A stretch of 64,000 bases of DNA, from positions 1,311,692 to 1,375,691 of the forward strand of contig NC_087076.1 in NCBI RefSeq assembly GCF_026151205.1, read 5' to 3'. Both the position numbers and the translations under genes were made by a program. How positions within the stretch are numbered: position 1 is the first letter of the stretch; the number at the start of each line of letters is the position of its first letter. Positions 1 to 10,875 of this stretch are shown here, piece after piece. The DNA comes from Bolinopsis microptera (Eukaryota; Ctenophora; Tentaculata; Lobata; Bolinopsidae). The notes below the pieces were generated by a model that saw only the letters and a list, made by a program, of their open reading frames with translations, had not been told where the DNA came from and did not search any database.

Positions 1-384
1 TTCAGTTATCTAAGGTCTAATTTTTACCGGAGAAATTGTCAGCTCAATCGTTATCTTCGATTCAAGTGATTCCTTGCGCTCAAAATTGTCCCGCACTCGT
101 CAAATTACATCCTCTGAGAATTATGGCGAAGTGGACAAAATTGAATCACCCTCGCGCGGCGACAAAAACTTGCGTGATGCGCGGTTTCAGTCGCAGTCAC
201 TACTATAACGAAAAAATTTTAATGGCAAAACATAAGCGGCGTTTTACATAATATGTGGCGAATATCATTATTGATCAAGTAGAAAATATGAACAGAGGGT
301 GAAGCATCACCAAATTAACAATCTTTCAATTTTAGGCATATAGCAGATTGTCCCAAACACTAAATCCATCATGATTGACCCATT
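1..384. other. No gene recognised
   Basis: This stretch lies beyond the 3' end of the minus-strand gene that stops at 385. The short open frames here have no recognisable motif. I see no repeat shared with the rest of the window. Confidence 0.4.
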
Positions 385-3300
385 TCAGTCACACAGCTTG
401 GATTTCACTTTCAACAGGTATTTCCGTGTTGCTAGCTCGCACTTTTTCACAACTCGGTCTTCGTCATTACGAACATGGTCTGAAAATTTATGTTGCTTAC
501 ATTTCTGTATTAAAGTGGTGGTCGTCCACATATTATGTACTCCCCCTCACCTTCGATGGTTAAGTAATATATGAACGACCCCTTACACACTACTATTCAA
601 CGTGTGGAAATCAAAATTTGATCTCAAACTCAATTAATTCTAAAAGCCCAAGTTATTTCTTACTTGTCATGTGTTCGTGATTCTTAAAAAGGGAGTGAGT
701 ACTCTCACCACCTTGCTCATTTAAAGATCCAGAAAACATCCCCCAGAGCTGTATCTGCTCCAAAAAGTGGTCTTCAAGGAGATGTATCTGGTGGAGGTGG
801 TGTTGAAATGATGTTGCAATTTTAAGAGTTCGGTTGGGCCGGAGTTTCTTACCGTGTGGCCACTTCGAGGCCACACGGTTACCTAAAATGTACAGTGCCA
901 CACTTATTTTCTTCAACTCATTATATATCAGTTTGCAAAGCCTCCAATTTTTCAATAATGAAGTGATACATTCATCGATGAATCTACATTACCTTGTTCG
1001 ATGCGCAGAATCATGGCTCCAAAGTCTGTCGTACTGCTGTAGCTGTTGGGAAGAAACCCGTCTGCCACATTGCAAGCGAGTACAAAGTCTATCTCCTCGC
1101 ACAGTTTACCGTACTCTGTCCACAGAAAAGTCCCGACTTTGATGTTCTAAAGGAAGTATCAAGAGTCATGACAATCAGTCAAATAATTCTAGTACCTAGT
1201 TCTATTTGCCACATATCAGGAACAGCATGAGCGGTGTTCGAATAAAAAACTGTGAGCTTCGATCACTTACTATGTGCAAGAACGGAACAGCGACCCAGTT
1301 TATGAGATAATCAGAATCCTCCCCGAAACAGTCTGTGATGGGTCGTGAAGCAACATTCATAAACTGGGCTTGGGATCTCGGGTTACACTGAGTCATTCTG
1401 ATGTGGAAAAACTCGATACTAACAGTTTACAGAAATGGTATACATCTATCGAAATACATACATGGTATACAATATACATCGAGATAAATGTTTGTACTTT
1501 GTGAAATGAAGGAGCTGCAATCAGCGAGTTAATGACTGGTATTATAAGTTTATAAGTACCTCATATTAGCATCAAAGTTCTGCATAATTCCCGCAAAAGT
1601 TCGGGGCTTGCAGAGAGCTCTCTGGCTTCTGGGTACTTGCATCAGGTCTTTATGTACCTCGCACAGTGGACAGGGGAACGTCCCATTGCTGCCCATACCC
1701 AGCATAGCCCACAGTGCCTTTGTGTCTGCACAGAGAATCATCTTCACATGTGCTCCACAGAAGACAAAGTTCTTGAGCTGTGGTAGGTCCCGGTTAACCA
1801 CCTGTAATGTTATCTGTCTCATGCCTGTCCAGTTTTTAAAGTGTAAGCTGTTAATACAAATAAGCTCAAGTTGAAGTCTAGATTTCATGAAGAAATACCT
1901 TAAATATGACCTCCATGTTCCTGCGATGGTCCGGAGCTTCGGTGTACACCAGCATTGGGTGGGCATACGAGCTGTTACACGAAGGCTGGTTTAGCACATT
2001 GACTGCCACTTTAGTGGAGCTCGTGTCTGCGTCTACAAACAGCTTAACATGTATAGTTTTGTCAGTTCCCACATCTAACTGGCCTGGAATATATAGAATT
2101 CAGCTGGCTGTTAATGAACTATGTGATAAAAACCGCTAAAAGAACTGCCCACCTTGACCTATTTAAATCAAATTAATTTTTTGTAAACAGCTCTATAATC
2201 TCTAGAAATTTGAAATACCGGTATTCTTCAAGGTTATAAGTGTTTTGGTTAGCAGTTCCTGTCCATCACAGTAGGCTACTGGGGTACGTCTTGCTAACAG
2301 CTCACCACTTTTAGTTTCATTTTTATCATGTGCTGCAGCTTTATGGGAAAGAGAAACCATTGCACTCATATAGTTCACCTTAAAACATGAATGATGTTAA
2401 TTTTTGATGTACAATATATTCTATATTTCAAAATCTGGGTTGTGCTATGCTATATGCTAGTACGCCATGACACCAAAATGATATATAATTGGTTTTGAGT
2501 TCAACTGAGCACTCACGGTGTATAATTCTTCCATTGACTTGATTTCCTTCTCTGATTCCATTTTTATATCATATTTTTTTAGCAGTGGCCGCAGGTTGTT
2601 TCGTACATTGGCTGTCCCCGTGTTAGCTAAAAATTGAGTCAGCATTTAATTTATTGCGATGAAATCTATTGCACACTAAGAATTAACTTTTCCACCCGCT
2701 AAGTTGTAATGATAATGACAATTTGTATCGTTCTTAACAACTTACATTCAGCTTTGAACATAGCAACATGAAGAGCATCAATTCGTTTCTTACAGTCAAC
2801 GCCAGCCAACGCCTGTACATACTCCCGCTGCTCTTTAGAGAGTGATGTTAACTCCGCAGTTCGGATCCGTTTGGTCACTGATTCGATATCAGAGTCATTA
2901 GATTTTGAACAGCTTGACTCAGCCTGCAAATATTCATGTTGATTGAACTAAATTGCCTGTAGGGATTCGTTCAGTTTCAGTATGGCTATGATGGCAAACT
3001 GCGGAAGTGATATACAGTTTAACTTATTACCGATAACGTTATTCAGGATACCTGGCTCTCTACTATATCCTTGAAGACATGAGTGTGCTTCCTTTTAACA
3101 CTGTCAGCAGGAGTTTTTATTTCCTTGTGCGGCTTAATGATAGTGGTGATGAGGAGGGGTTTTCCCTGTGAACCCTTCACCTCAAAGGTTGCTCCCTCTT
3201 CAAAGCACTTATCTAGTAACGACCTGCAGGATTACACGGATGATCACCTTCAGATGTTTAATATTCACAAGTTCAGCTCTTAAATATCCTTTTAAAGTGC

Positions 3301-3550
3301 TACACTCAACCCACTCTGATCCTACTCAAGTTACGACTGATGATGTTTTATAGTCAAAGATGCAGACAGCCTGTGTCTTATTAGTAAATTACCTCAGCAC
3401 GTGGTGAAAAAGTTTGTCTCCCGGATCGGTATGTTTGATAAAATCAGCCAACAGTGTTTTCTTCATGTGACCGAATGAGAGCAGATGTTCCTTTACCGTA
3501 CGGTCGGACAATTCATTCTCTTGTTGACAGAGAACACACGGGCAAAGCAT
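385..3550 (-). CDS. Transposase-like 11-exon gene, unclassified
   Basis: Exons on the minus strand: 3550-3393, 3223-3052, 2923-2746, 2626-2517, 2378-2219, 2083-1899, 1801-1560, 1397-1271, 1146-993, 882-664 and 479-385. They sum to 1800 nt (599 aa plus TGA), and every GT..AG junction keeps the phase, which is strong evidence for a real gene. The N-terminus has CPCVLC followed by HLLSFGH, a zinc-finger-like C2H2 arrangement. Mid-protein segments include KLFVDAD, FVFCGAHVKMILCADTKALW and a CPLC pair. Near the C-terminus is NEQGGESTH. Acidic residues in that order with a Cys-rich insert resemble DDE-type transposases carried by many invertebrate genomes. I infer a transposon-derived gene, either still mobile or domesticated. 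I could not find terminal repeats. The start is the first Met before the CPCVLC motif, and upstream exons cannot be excluded. Function is inferred from general pattern only. Confidence 0.6.
562..587. repeat. End fragment of GGGGTCGTTCA-type MITE
   Basis: The sequence TAAGTAATATATGAACGACC followed by CCTTA lies in the last intron of the minus-strand gene. It matches one end of the G-rich MITE family seen complete at 62751-62924. Confidence 0.45.
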
Positions 3551-3702
3551 TTTGTTACTATAATGTCCGTGAAGGTTAAGTTCTTGAGGCTAAACTTTAC
3601 TTGAAAACATTTCAAATGTTGGGATGTGATAATTGATGAAATATCGAGAGAGGGGGAAGGGTGAAAAGAAAGCGAGCAAAAAGAATTAAAGAATTATTAG
3701 TA

Positions 3703-3882
3703 TAAATCAAGAGGCTTTCATATGAACATATTGGCACGGGTGTAGAGTTGAGCCTGTACGGAACCTAGTAGTTTCAGATCCTTGTTTAACTTGCCGTACA
3801 GCAAGGTCATTTACTACTTTAGCCCTGGCGAGGCACATAGCTCACTCTACAACTCCGTGTCAAATGTTTCATATATACCAGC
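3703..3882 (+). repeat. Dispersed repeat, inverted copy at 32930-33108
   Basis: About 180 bp here reappears in reverse complement at 32930-33108. Shared blocks include AATCAAGAGGCTT, the GTACGGAACCTAGTAGTTTC region and CCTCGCCGG/CCTGGCGAGG. The second copy lies inside a hAT-like element nested in the giant palindrome, so this is a mobile or hitch-hiking repeat. Confidence 0.6.
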
Positions 3883-5343
3883 CAAGTTCACAAGATATAT
3901 CCTTGTGTTTGAGAAGAGCTCGTTAGAACTGCTTCTTTTCCCTTCAGTATCCCACAGTCTATCAAAATTAGTGTCACAAAATTGGTATCATAAAATTAGT
4001 TAATAAATTAGTATCACAAATAGAGTTAATGAATTAGTGTCACAAAAAAAAGTTAGTATCACGGAACAAACATCACATAATTTTTCAAAAATTAATAATA
4101 AATTCAGTGTATTTACAAGTTTTATAGTTAAACTGAACCTCCCCAACGCTGTCGGAAAATCTCAGTCGCAGTGAGCTTCTTTTGAGAGGCCTTTTTTTTC
4201 CTCTCAGCAGCCATGCGGACTCTGGCTTCTATGACAGTCAGCAAAAATGTAGGTAAGAGGAAACAAACAAGTTCGATGTATAATAACTTACAACCAACAT
4301 CTCCTGCGGAAGCCATCGGAACCAAGTGGTCTTAACTGTCGTGTTACAGTTAACCCTGCGAACATTTCTGTCCTGCTTCCACTCATGTTCTCACTAATGT
4401 GATAATCGATATGAACGTGCTTAATTTCGTTCTTTATAACAACAAATGCAATCATTTAATTCGATCGAGCTGTCAAGCAGATTACGGTATTAGGTGAATA
4501 GTGTGGCCATTGGTAACGACAATAGACAAGTAACTTGGTGACATGATACCGATTACCGCACGTGTGTAAGTTGTAACATCTTATACACTCTTACAGAGAT
4601 ATATCTATATTCGATCCAAGCACTCTCACTTTTGAAAACTGAAGTCGAAGAAAATATTCTGATCCAGGTCACACTAAGAGGTACAAATCATAACAAGTAA
4701 AGTTGGCTGGTAACTAAGCGCTAAGTGAGCGCCCTAGTAGCGCTCGATTCATAATTTGATTTTCGTATAGTTCAAATCCAACAAAAGTGCGCGGCTCACC
4801 GCGCGTGTCAAACTTGAAATGCAGTAATGAACTCCGTGTACTATTTGAATATAATATTGATATAATTGCCATCGGCAGACAGAATGAACAATATGTATTG
4901 ATTCAGATTCTTATTCATGTATAAGATTTATTTCCATAACGGAATTATGAGATAATTTTCGAATTACAAATTGAATAGAAGTTTATGTTTATGGTTTCGG
5001 GTTTGTCGTAGGGGCCCAGGGGTCATTCGTAAATAGCGTTTGCGTCCGTTAAACAGGGGGAAGAGGAATGAAATTGGAAATATGAAATGTTGATGCTTGT
5101 GTTTACTTTCGCCTTTGAAGGTTATAGTTTGATTGTAAAATGTAATTGTGAGGCCAGGGTCAAACTCAAAATGAAAATGCAGGATCCGCTGCGCGCGGCG
5201 TCAGGCACAAGGTTTAATATATATATCAAATATAATATTTTTTATTGCTGTTCAACCATAATTTTGATTCAGTGCAGTGTTGAATGTTGATGCAGTATAT
5301 GACTCACAGTATGTCAAAATTAACTCATCATTTCACTATTGCA

Positions 5344-5512
5344 TTATCATCGCAGATTTTAGCGATTATCACTATTTAATGGCGATTATCGTGCATTTAG
5401 CGATAATCGCCAATGTTAGGCGATAATCGTGCGCAATAATCGCATGTTAGGCGATAAACACGCGATAATCGCATATTGGGCGATAAACACGCGATAATTG
5501 CATTATCGCTTT
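5344..5512. repeat. Cluster of GCGATAATCGC palindromes
   Basis: At least seven copies or half-copies of the self-complementary motif GCGATAATCGC are spaced about 20-30 bp apart, some within a degenerate GGGCGATAAACACGCGATAA unit. It may be the subterminal region of an old DNA transposon or a degenerate minisatellite. It ends about 250 bp upstream of the coiled-coil gene. Confidence 0.55.
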
Positions 5513-5769
5513 TATGCAAGAATAAAATCCAGATATTTTCCACTGTGTGTCATGTCATGCATGTACAGCTATCTGTTCATGTGACATTAGATCACCAAGC
5601 AGCTGATGATAAAACAGTGACGCGACATAGAATGGGTATAGAACGGCAGCGTCGCTAATATGTGGTAATCCATTTTATCCCTTACATCATCCAAAGAAGA
5701 AAGGTATTCTAGGGTGTCACAACAAATTTATCTGCTAACTGCATTCTTTTTCGAGTGATCGCGATTCGC

Positions 5770-8700
5770 ATGTCTACCTATGATCCAAATCTATATTTTA
5801 TCCGCCAGAATCCCGATGATCAGCTTTTGGCGAGGTACCAAAATCTAAACACTGAGAAATGTGGCCTTGAGACGGCATTGGATGAAATGAGTAAACAAAA
5901 ATCACAGATCGAAACATTGAAGAACAACTGCGAAGAAGAAATTAATAAACTTAAGGTACAAATGATAAAATTGATGGGTTATTGAATGATTCAATGTATC
6001 ATTGCGATTGTTGAAATTGCTATCAATTTGATGGATGGGAAATGAATAAATAATATTCAGGTTCTCGTTAAAAGTAAGGATGACGTCATAAATAAGCTGG
6101 TGCTCAACAAGAGGGAGACTGATGGAAATGTTGTAGTTCTGCAGTCCGAGGCAAACAAACAGAAAGATGAAGCGAAACGTCTGTTAAACGAGCTGAACGC
6201 TTGTATTAAACAGCTCAAGGAAAGTGAAGCTGAGGTTAGAGAGTACAAAACTCGCACATTCTTTAACTTTCCTCGTAGTTGCATATATTCAAGAAAATTA
6301 CCAAATACCACTCCTTCTTTAATTTAATAAACCTATCTTCAGTTGTATTCCAGTCAAAAGAAACAAAGGCAGCTTGAATCTGATATCACGGAGCTGTCTA
6401 TTGTCAGAAACGAGACTAAAACTCTTCACGAAAAGGTTTATAACTCGTCATACGTAAACTTTATGGAATTTGTCATTGTGAAATGACTAAATAAATTACA
6501 AGTAACGGAAGTCGACCAACTATGTTATCTTTACATTTGCATCACAGGTGGTTCGATTAGAAGAGAAGAACAAGGAATTAGAATCAGTGAGAATCAGTCT
6601 GAATGACAGCGAGATTGCTACGGGAACTGTGCTGAGTTTGAGGGCTAGAATAGCTCATCTTGAACATCTGAGTAGTCAGTACGAGGTAAGACAGGTATCT
6701 GCTGGGATGAATTATTCTATTATACCCTCATTCTATTATCATACCCTCATTCTATCCGGTAACAATTGGTATTGGGGGAATCTCCCTTCATTGCATGCTA
6801 ACTTCCTAAAACCCAACATTAATGAATTAAAATGTAATGCTTTGTAAAAAGTGGTCCGCGGACAGTGGTCGGGCTATCTCGATACTGCCAAAGATGGCAC
6901 TCATTATAAGCCTTTTGAAAATTGCAGTGTCGTCTAAAGGTCAACAAGGGTTAATTAACAAGATTTGAAAGCATCTAGCAAAGAGATGTTAAGTGGATCA
7001 CCACTAATGATATTGAGTAGTTGGTGTGTGTTTTTAGATTTACTTGGTATTAGTGAATCTGGGGTATTAAACCTGTAATAGTTCTTTATTTTACATTATT
7101 GCTGTATTGTATATATATAATATACTGTACTTGAAAGTTTCGAATCAAATCATCATGCATGATTCAAAAGGAGAGAAACAAGACAAGAACAACTTTAAAT
7201 GTGACCAAAATTGTTTTTCTGAGAGCCAAATCCAATATTTCCCATCCGCAGTCTCAGTTGATAGATGCACAAATATCCATGACCGAGAGTGTCGGTAATG
7301 TAGTTTCCGCCGAGATTGCAGGAGATATACATCGTCTCAAAGCAGAGTTGGAGACTAGAGACAAACAAATGGAAGAAGTGCGAAGACGAGCTGAGGAAAT
7401 TGAAATAAATTTCAGAGAGGTACACAGATTAAAAATTGACATTTTCCGTTCTTTTACGTTCCGCTTTCAATTTTGATTGTGTCAAAATGTCAATTAAATT
7501 GGTTCCCAGTTGTATCGCCAAGTTATCGCGCTGAAAACATAATAAAAAATGGCAGGGAATAAAAGATCTTCGAGGACAGCTAGTGAAGAAAACTTTGGAG
7601 CTGGAGCAAAAGAATGAGTTGTTAGCTGATAAAGGAGAGATCATTGACGGAATGAGGGCAGAGTGCCAGGAGAGGCGGGAGAACGAACGGTACACCAAAC
7701 ACAGGATCGGTTAGTTTATGTCACGTGGTCCAACCATTTGGTAATCATTGTTGCTATCCCGGCTTGAGGTTATCGTATCTTGTTGTTTTGACCCCAGTGA
7801 CATGGTATTTTGTAAAACATGATTGTTCAGCTCAGCTAGACAAGAAGCTTGCGGAGGAAGCAGAGAGCTACCACCAGATTATAGCACATCTTCAGAGCCA
7901 GTTATCTGGTTACACAAACGCTCACATTCAGTAAGTTTCTTTATAATTTACACAAACGCTCACATTCAGTAAGTTTCTTTATAATTTACACAAACGCTCA
8001 CATTCAGTAAGTTTCTTTATAATTTACACAAACGCTCACATTCAGTAAGTTTCTTTATAATTTACACAAACGCTCACATTCAGTAAGTTTCTTTATAATT
8101 TACACAAACGCTCACATTCAGTAAGTTTCTTTATAATTTACACAAACGCTCACATTCAGTAAGTTTCTTTATAATTTACACAAACGCTCACATTCAGTAA
8201 GTTTCTTTATAATTTACAAAAACGCTCACATTCAGTAAGTTTCTTTATAATTTACACAAACGCTCACATTCAGTAAGTTTCTTTATAATTTACACAAACG
8301 CTCACATTCAGTAAGTTTCTTTATAATTTACACAAACGCTCACATTCAGTAAGTTTCTTTATAATTTACACAAACGCTCACATTCAGTAAGTTTCTTTAT
8401 AATTTACACAAACGCTCACATTCAGTAAGTTTCTTTATAATTTACACAAACGCTCACATTCAGTAAGTTTCTTTATAATTTACACAAACGCTCACATTCA
8501 GTAAGTTTCTTTATAATTTACACAAACGCTCACATTCAGTAAGTTTCTTTATAATTTACACAAACGCTCACATTCAGTAAGTTTCTTTATAATTTACACA
8601 AACGCTCACATTCAGTAAGTTTCTTTATAATTTACACAAACGCTCACATTCAGTAAGTTTCTTTATAATTTACACAAACGCTCACATTCAGTAAGTTTCT

Positions 8701-9796
8701 TTATAATTTACACAAACGCTCACATTCAGTAAGTTTCTTTATAATTTACACAAACGCTCACATTCAGTAAGTTTCTTTATAATTTACACAAACGCTCACA
8801 TTCAGTAAGTTTCTTTATAATTTACACAAACGCTCACATTCAGTAAGTTTCTTTATAATTTACACAAACGCTCACATTCAGTAAGTTTCTTTATAATTTA
8901 CACAAACGCTCACATTCAGTAAGTTTCTTTATAATTTACACAAACGCTCACATTCAGTAAGTTTCTTTATAATTTACACAAACGCTCACATTCAGTAAGT
9001 TTCTTTATAGTTTACACAAACGCTCACATTCAGTAAGTTTCTTTATAATTTACACAAACGCTCACATTCAGTAAGTTTCTTTATAATTTACACAAACGCT
9101 CACATTCAGTAAGTTTCTTTATAATTTACACAAACGCTCACATTCAGTAAGTTTCTTTATAATTTACACAAACGCTCACATTCAGTAAGTTTCTTTATAA
9201 TTTACACAAACGCTCACATTCAGTAAGTTTCTTTATAGTTTACACAAACGCTCACATTCAGTAAGTTTCTTTATAATTTACACAAACGCTCACATTCAGT
9301 AAGTTTCTTTATAATTTACACAAACGCTCACATTCAGTAAGTTTCTTTATAATTTACACAAACGCTCACATTCAGTAAGTTTCTTTATAATTTACACAAA
9401 CGCTCACATTCAGTAAGTTTCTTTATAATTTACACAAACGCTCACATTCAGTAAGTTTCTTTATAATTTACACAAACGCTCACATTCAGTAAGTTTCTTT
9501 ATAATTTACACAAACGCTCACATTCAGTAAGTTTCTTTATAATTTACACAAACGCTCACATTCAGTAAGTTTCTTTATAATTTACACAAACGCTCACATT
9601 CAGTAAGTTTCTTTATAATTTCCAATCTGCTTGCTTTTAGTATCTTCCATATATTATTCCACGTTATTTTAAACCTACGAAAATTTCCAGGTTCGACAGA
9701 CACGGTCTGGTTAAGTGTCCGTTTTGTCCTGCTGCGTACGAGAGATCAATGCAGCAGCAAATGGAGCAGCATATCATTGCCAAGCACCCTTTCTAA
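5770..9796 (+). CDS. Coiled-coil protein, C-terminal UBZ-like zinc finger
   Basis: Exons: 5770-5955, 6061-6234, 6343-6435, 6548-6685, 7252-7419, 7556-7709, 7831-7930 and 9691-9796. Together they encode 372 aa with all splice phases consistent. Residues from about 25 to 335 are Glu/Lys/Gln-rich and predicted to form coiled coil. The last exon encodes one zinc finger (KCPFC, then EQHIIAKHPF and stop), the arrangement of the ubiquitin-binding fingers that end TAX1BP1/CALCOCO-family autophagy adaptors. I infer an adaptor of that type, but no SKICH domain is encoded by these exons. Either 5' exons are missing or the family differs. The start is the ATG at 5770, with an open frame just upstream. 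The last intron carries a splice-site minisatellite that could affect whether the finger is included. Confidence 0.75.
7910..9619 (+). repeat. 38-bp minisatellite built from an exon-intron junction
   Basis: About 45 head-to-tail copies of a 38-bp unit are present: 21 nt identical to the end of exon 7, then GTAAGTTTCTTTATAAT from the intron. The first GTAAGT is at 7931 and the last at 9603, exactly 44 periods apart. Copies are nearly identical (variants near 8216, 9009 and 9234), so the expansion is recent or homogenised. Every copy carries a strong-looking 5' splice site. Confidence 0.97.
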
Positions 9797-10669
9797 ATCA
9801 ACACGGAAAACCGCGCAGCTCCAATTCCAGATTCACCGAGCAACATAGCATCATATTGTAGCAGTAAAACTCTTATTCCTAAAACACGGCAAATGTTTAT
9901 TATAATTGCGTTGTTCCACACGAAATGTGATTTTGAGGCGGTTAAAGTTCATTTTCTGAAGTTGAAGGTGGGAAAGATTCAAAAGCGATGTCTTAATTTT
10001 GTGTGGTTCATTTTTAATTGTGTTGTTCCTTTTGTGCCGCAACGTTTGTAAACTCTCCAAACTGACAAGCTGCTAAGCGTTAAATTTAGTTTACGGTTTT
10101 TTGAAGATGAGAAAATGATTGCACAAGTTTTTAGTTTTTGTTTTTAATAAGTTATAATCAATTGTTTTTGTTTTCCTTAAGAAACTGCATGCTGTCACTT
10201 TCACATTGCTACAATTATCATAGTGCTTTTATTAAGTTTTATCAATAAAGCGAAATGCGATGGCGCTTAAAATGTAGATACTGTGATATCGTTGAATAAC
10301 TTAAATGTCCTAAAGAAATTTCTTCTTGAAGTTTGAGATTAAGTGACAATTGACTCTTTGCGACATTAATTACGAGTTAATTGTCGCATCGAAAAATGAA
10401 AATTTTTAATCTTGTTTTAAAGACACAAGCAGAAGTAACCTCACATAGAATCTGTTTTGTGATCAATGAGGATTAGGTTTAAATACCCAACACAATTTGT
10501 AACTTTTGCGGGTGTCCCAAAATTCAATTCCAAATCAGATTGTTTTTAGCGAAAATGTTTTGATTTTTGTCATAAATGGGTTTAATTTGTCTACAGTACT
10601 CAGTTCCTCACGAGGAAGTTTAAAAGATCCCTCGTGTCCATGTCCGTGAGTTTCATGAAATTGAAATCC
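9797..10669. other. 3' flank, no further gene recognised
   Basis: AT-rich sequence follows the coiled-coil gene. It contains the likely polyadenylation signal at 10244. Short open frames on either strand show no motif. Confidence 0.4.
10244..10249 (+). terminator. Candidate polyadenylation signal AATAAA
   Basis: This is a canonical AATAAA about 450 bp after the stop codon of the coiled-coil gene, in its orientation. A 3' UTR of that length is plausible, but no transcript evidence is visible. Confidence 0.35.
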
Positions 10670-10875
10670 GCCCTAGTATCCACTGTCCACGCTTTTAGTT
10701 TTACTTTTAGTTTTAGGAAAGTATTACTATTAAGGCCACAGGGGGGGGGGGGGGGTCCGAGGTCAATTTTGAGATTTTGAGATATGTTGTAGAGCTCGAT
10801 CTAAATTTTCAAATGCTTTTGTCCTTACCGAAAACAAAGTTTCCTATTTGAAGATATCGCGCGTTGAATTTTGAG

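Larger units (their letters stand above)
3551..5769. other. Intergenic stretch without a recognised gene
   Basis: It lies between the starts of two divergently arranged genes, so their promoters should be here, but I cannot point to a core promoter element. It contains a dispersed repeat (3703-3882), a short run of GTATCACAAA-type repeats near 3970-4060 and a cluster of GCGATAATCGC motifs near 5344-5512. Confidence 0.4.

Noticed and set aside
7910-9619. CRISPR-like array of direct repeats
   Set aside because: The unit is a contiguous 38-bp tandem repeat with no spacers, in a eukaryotic intron.
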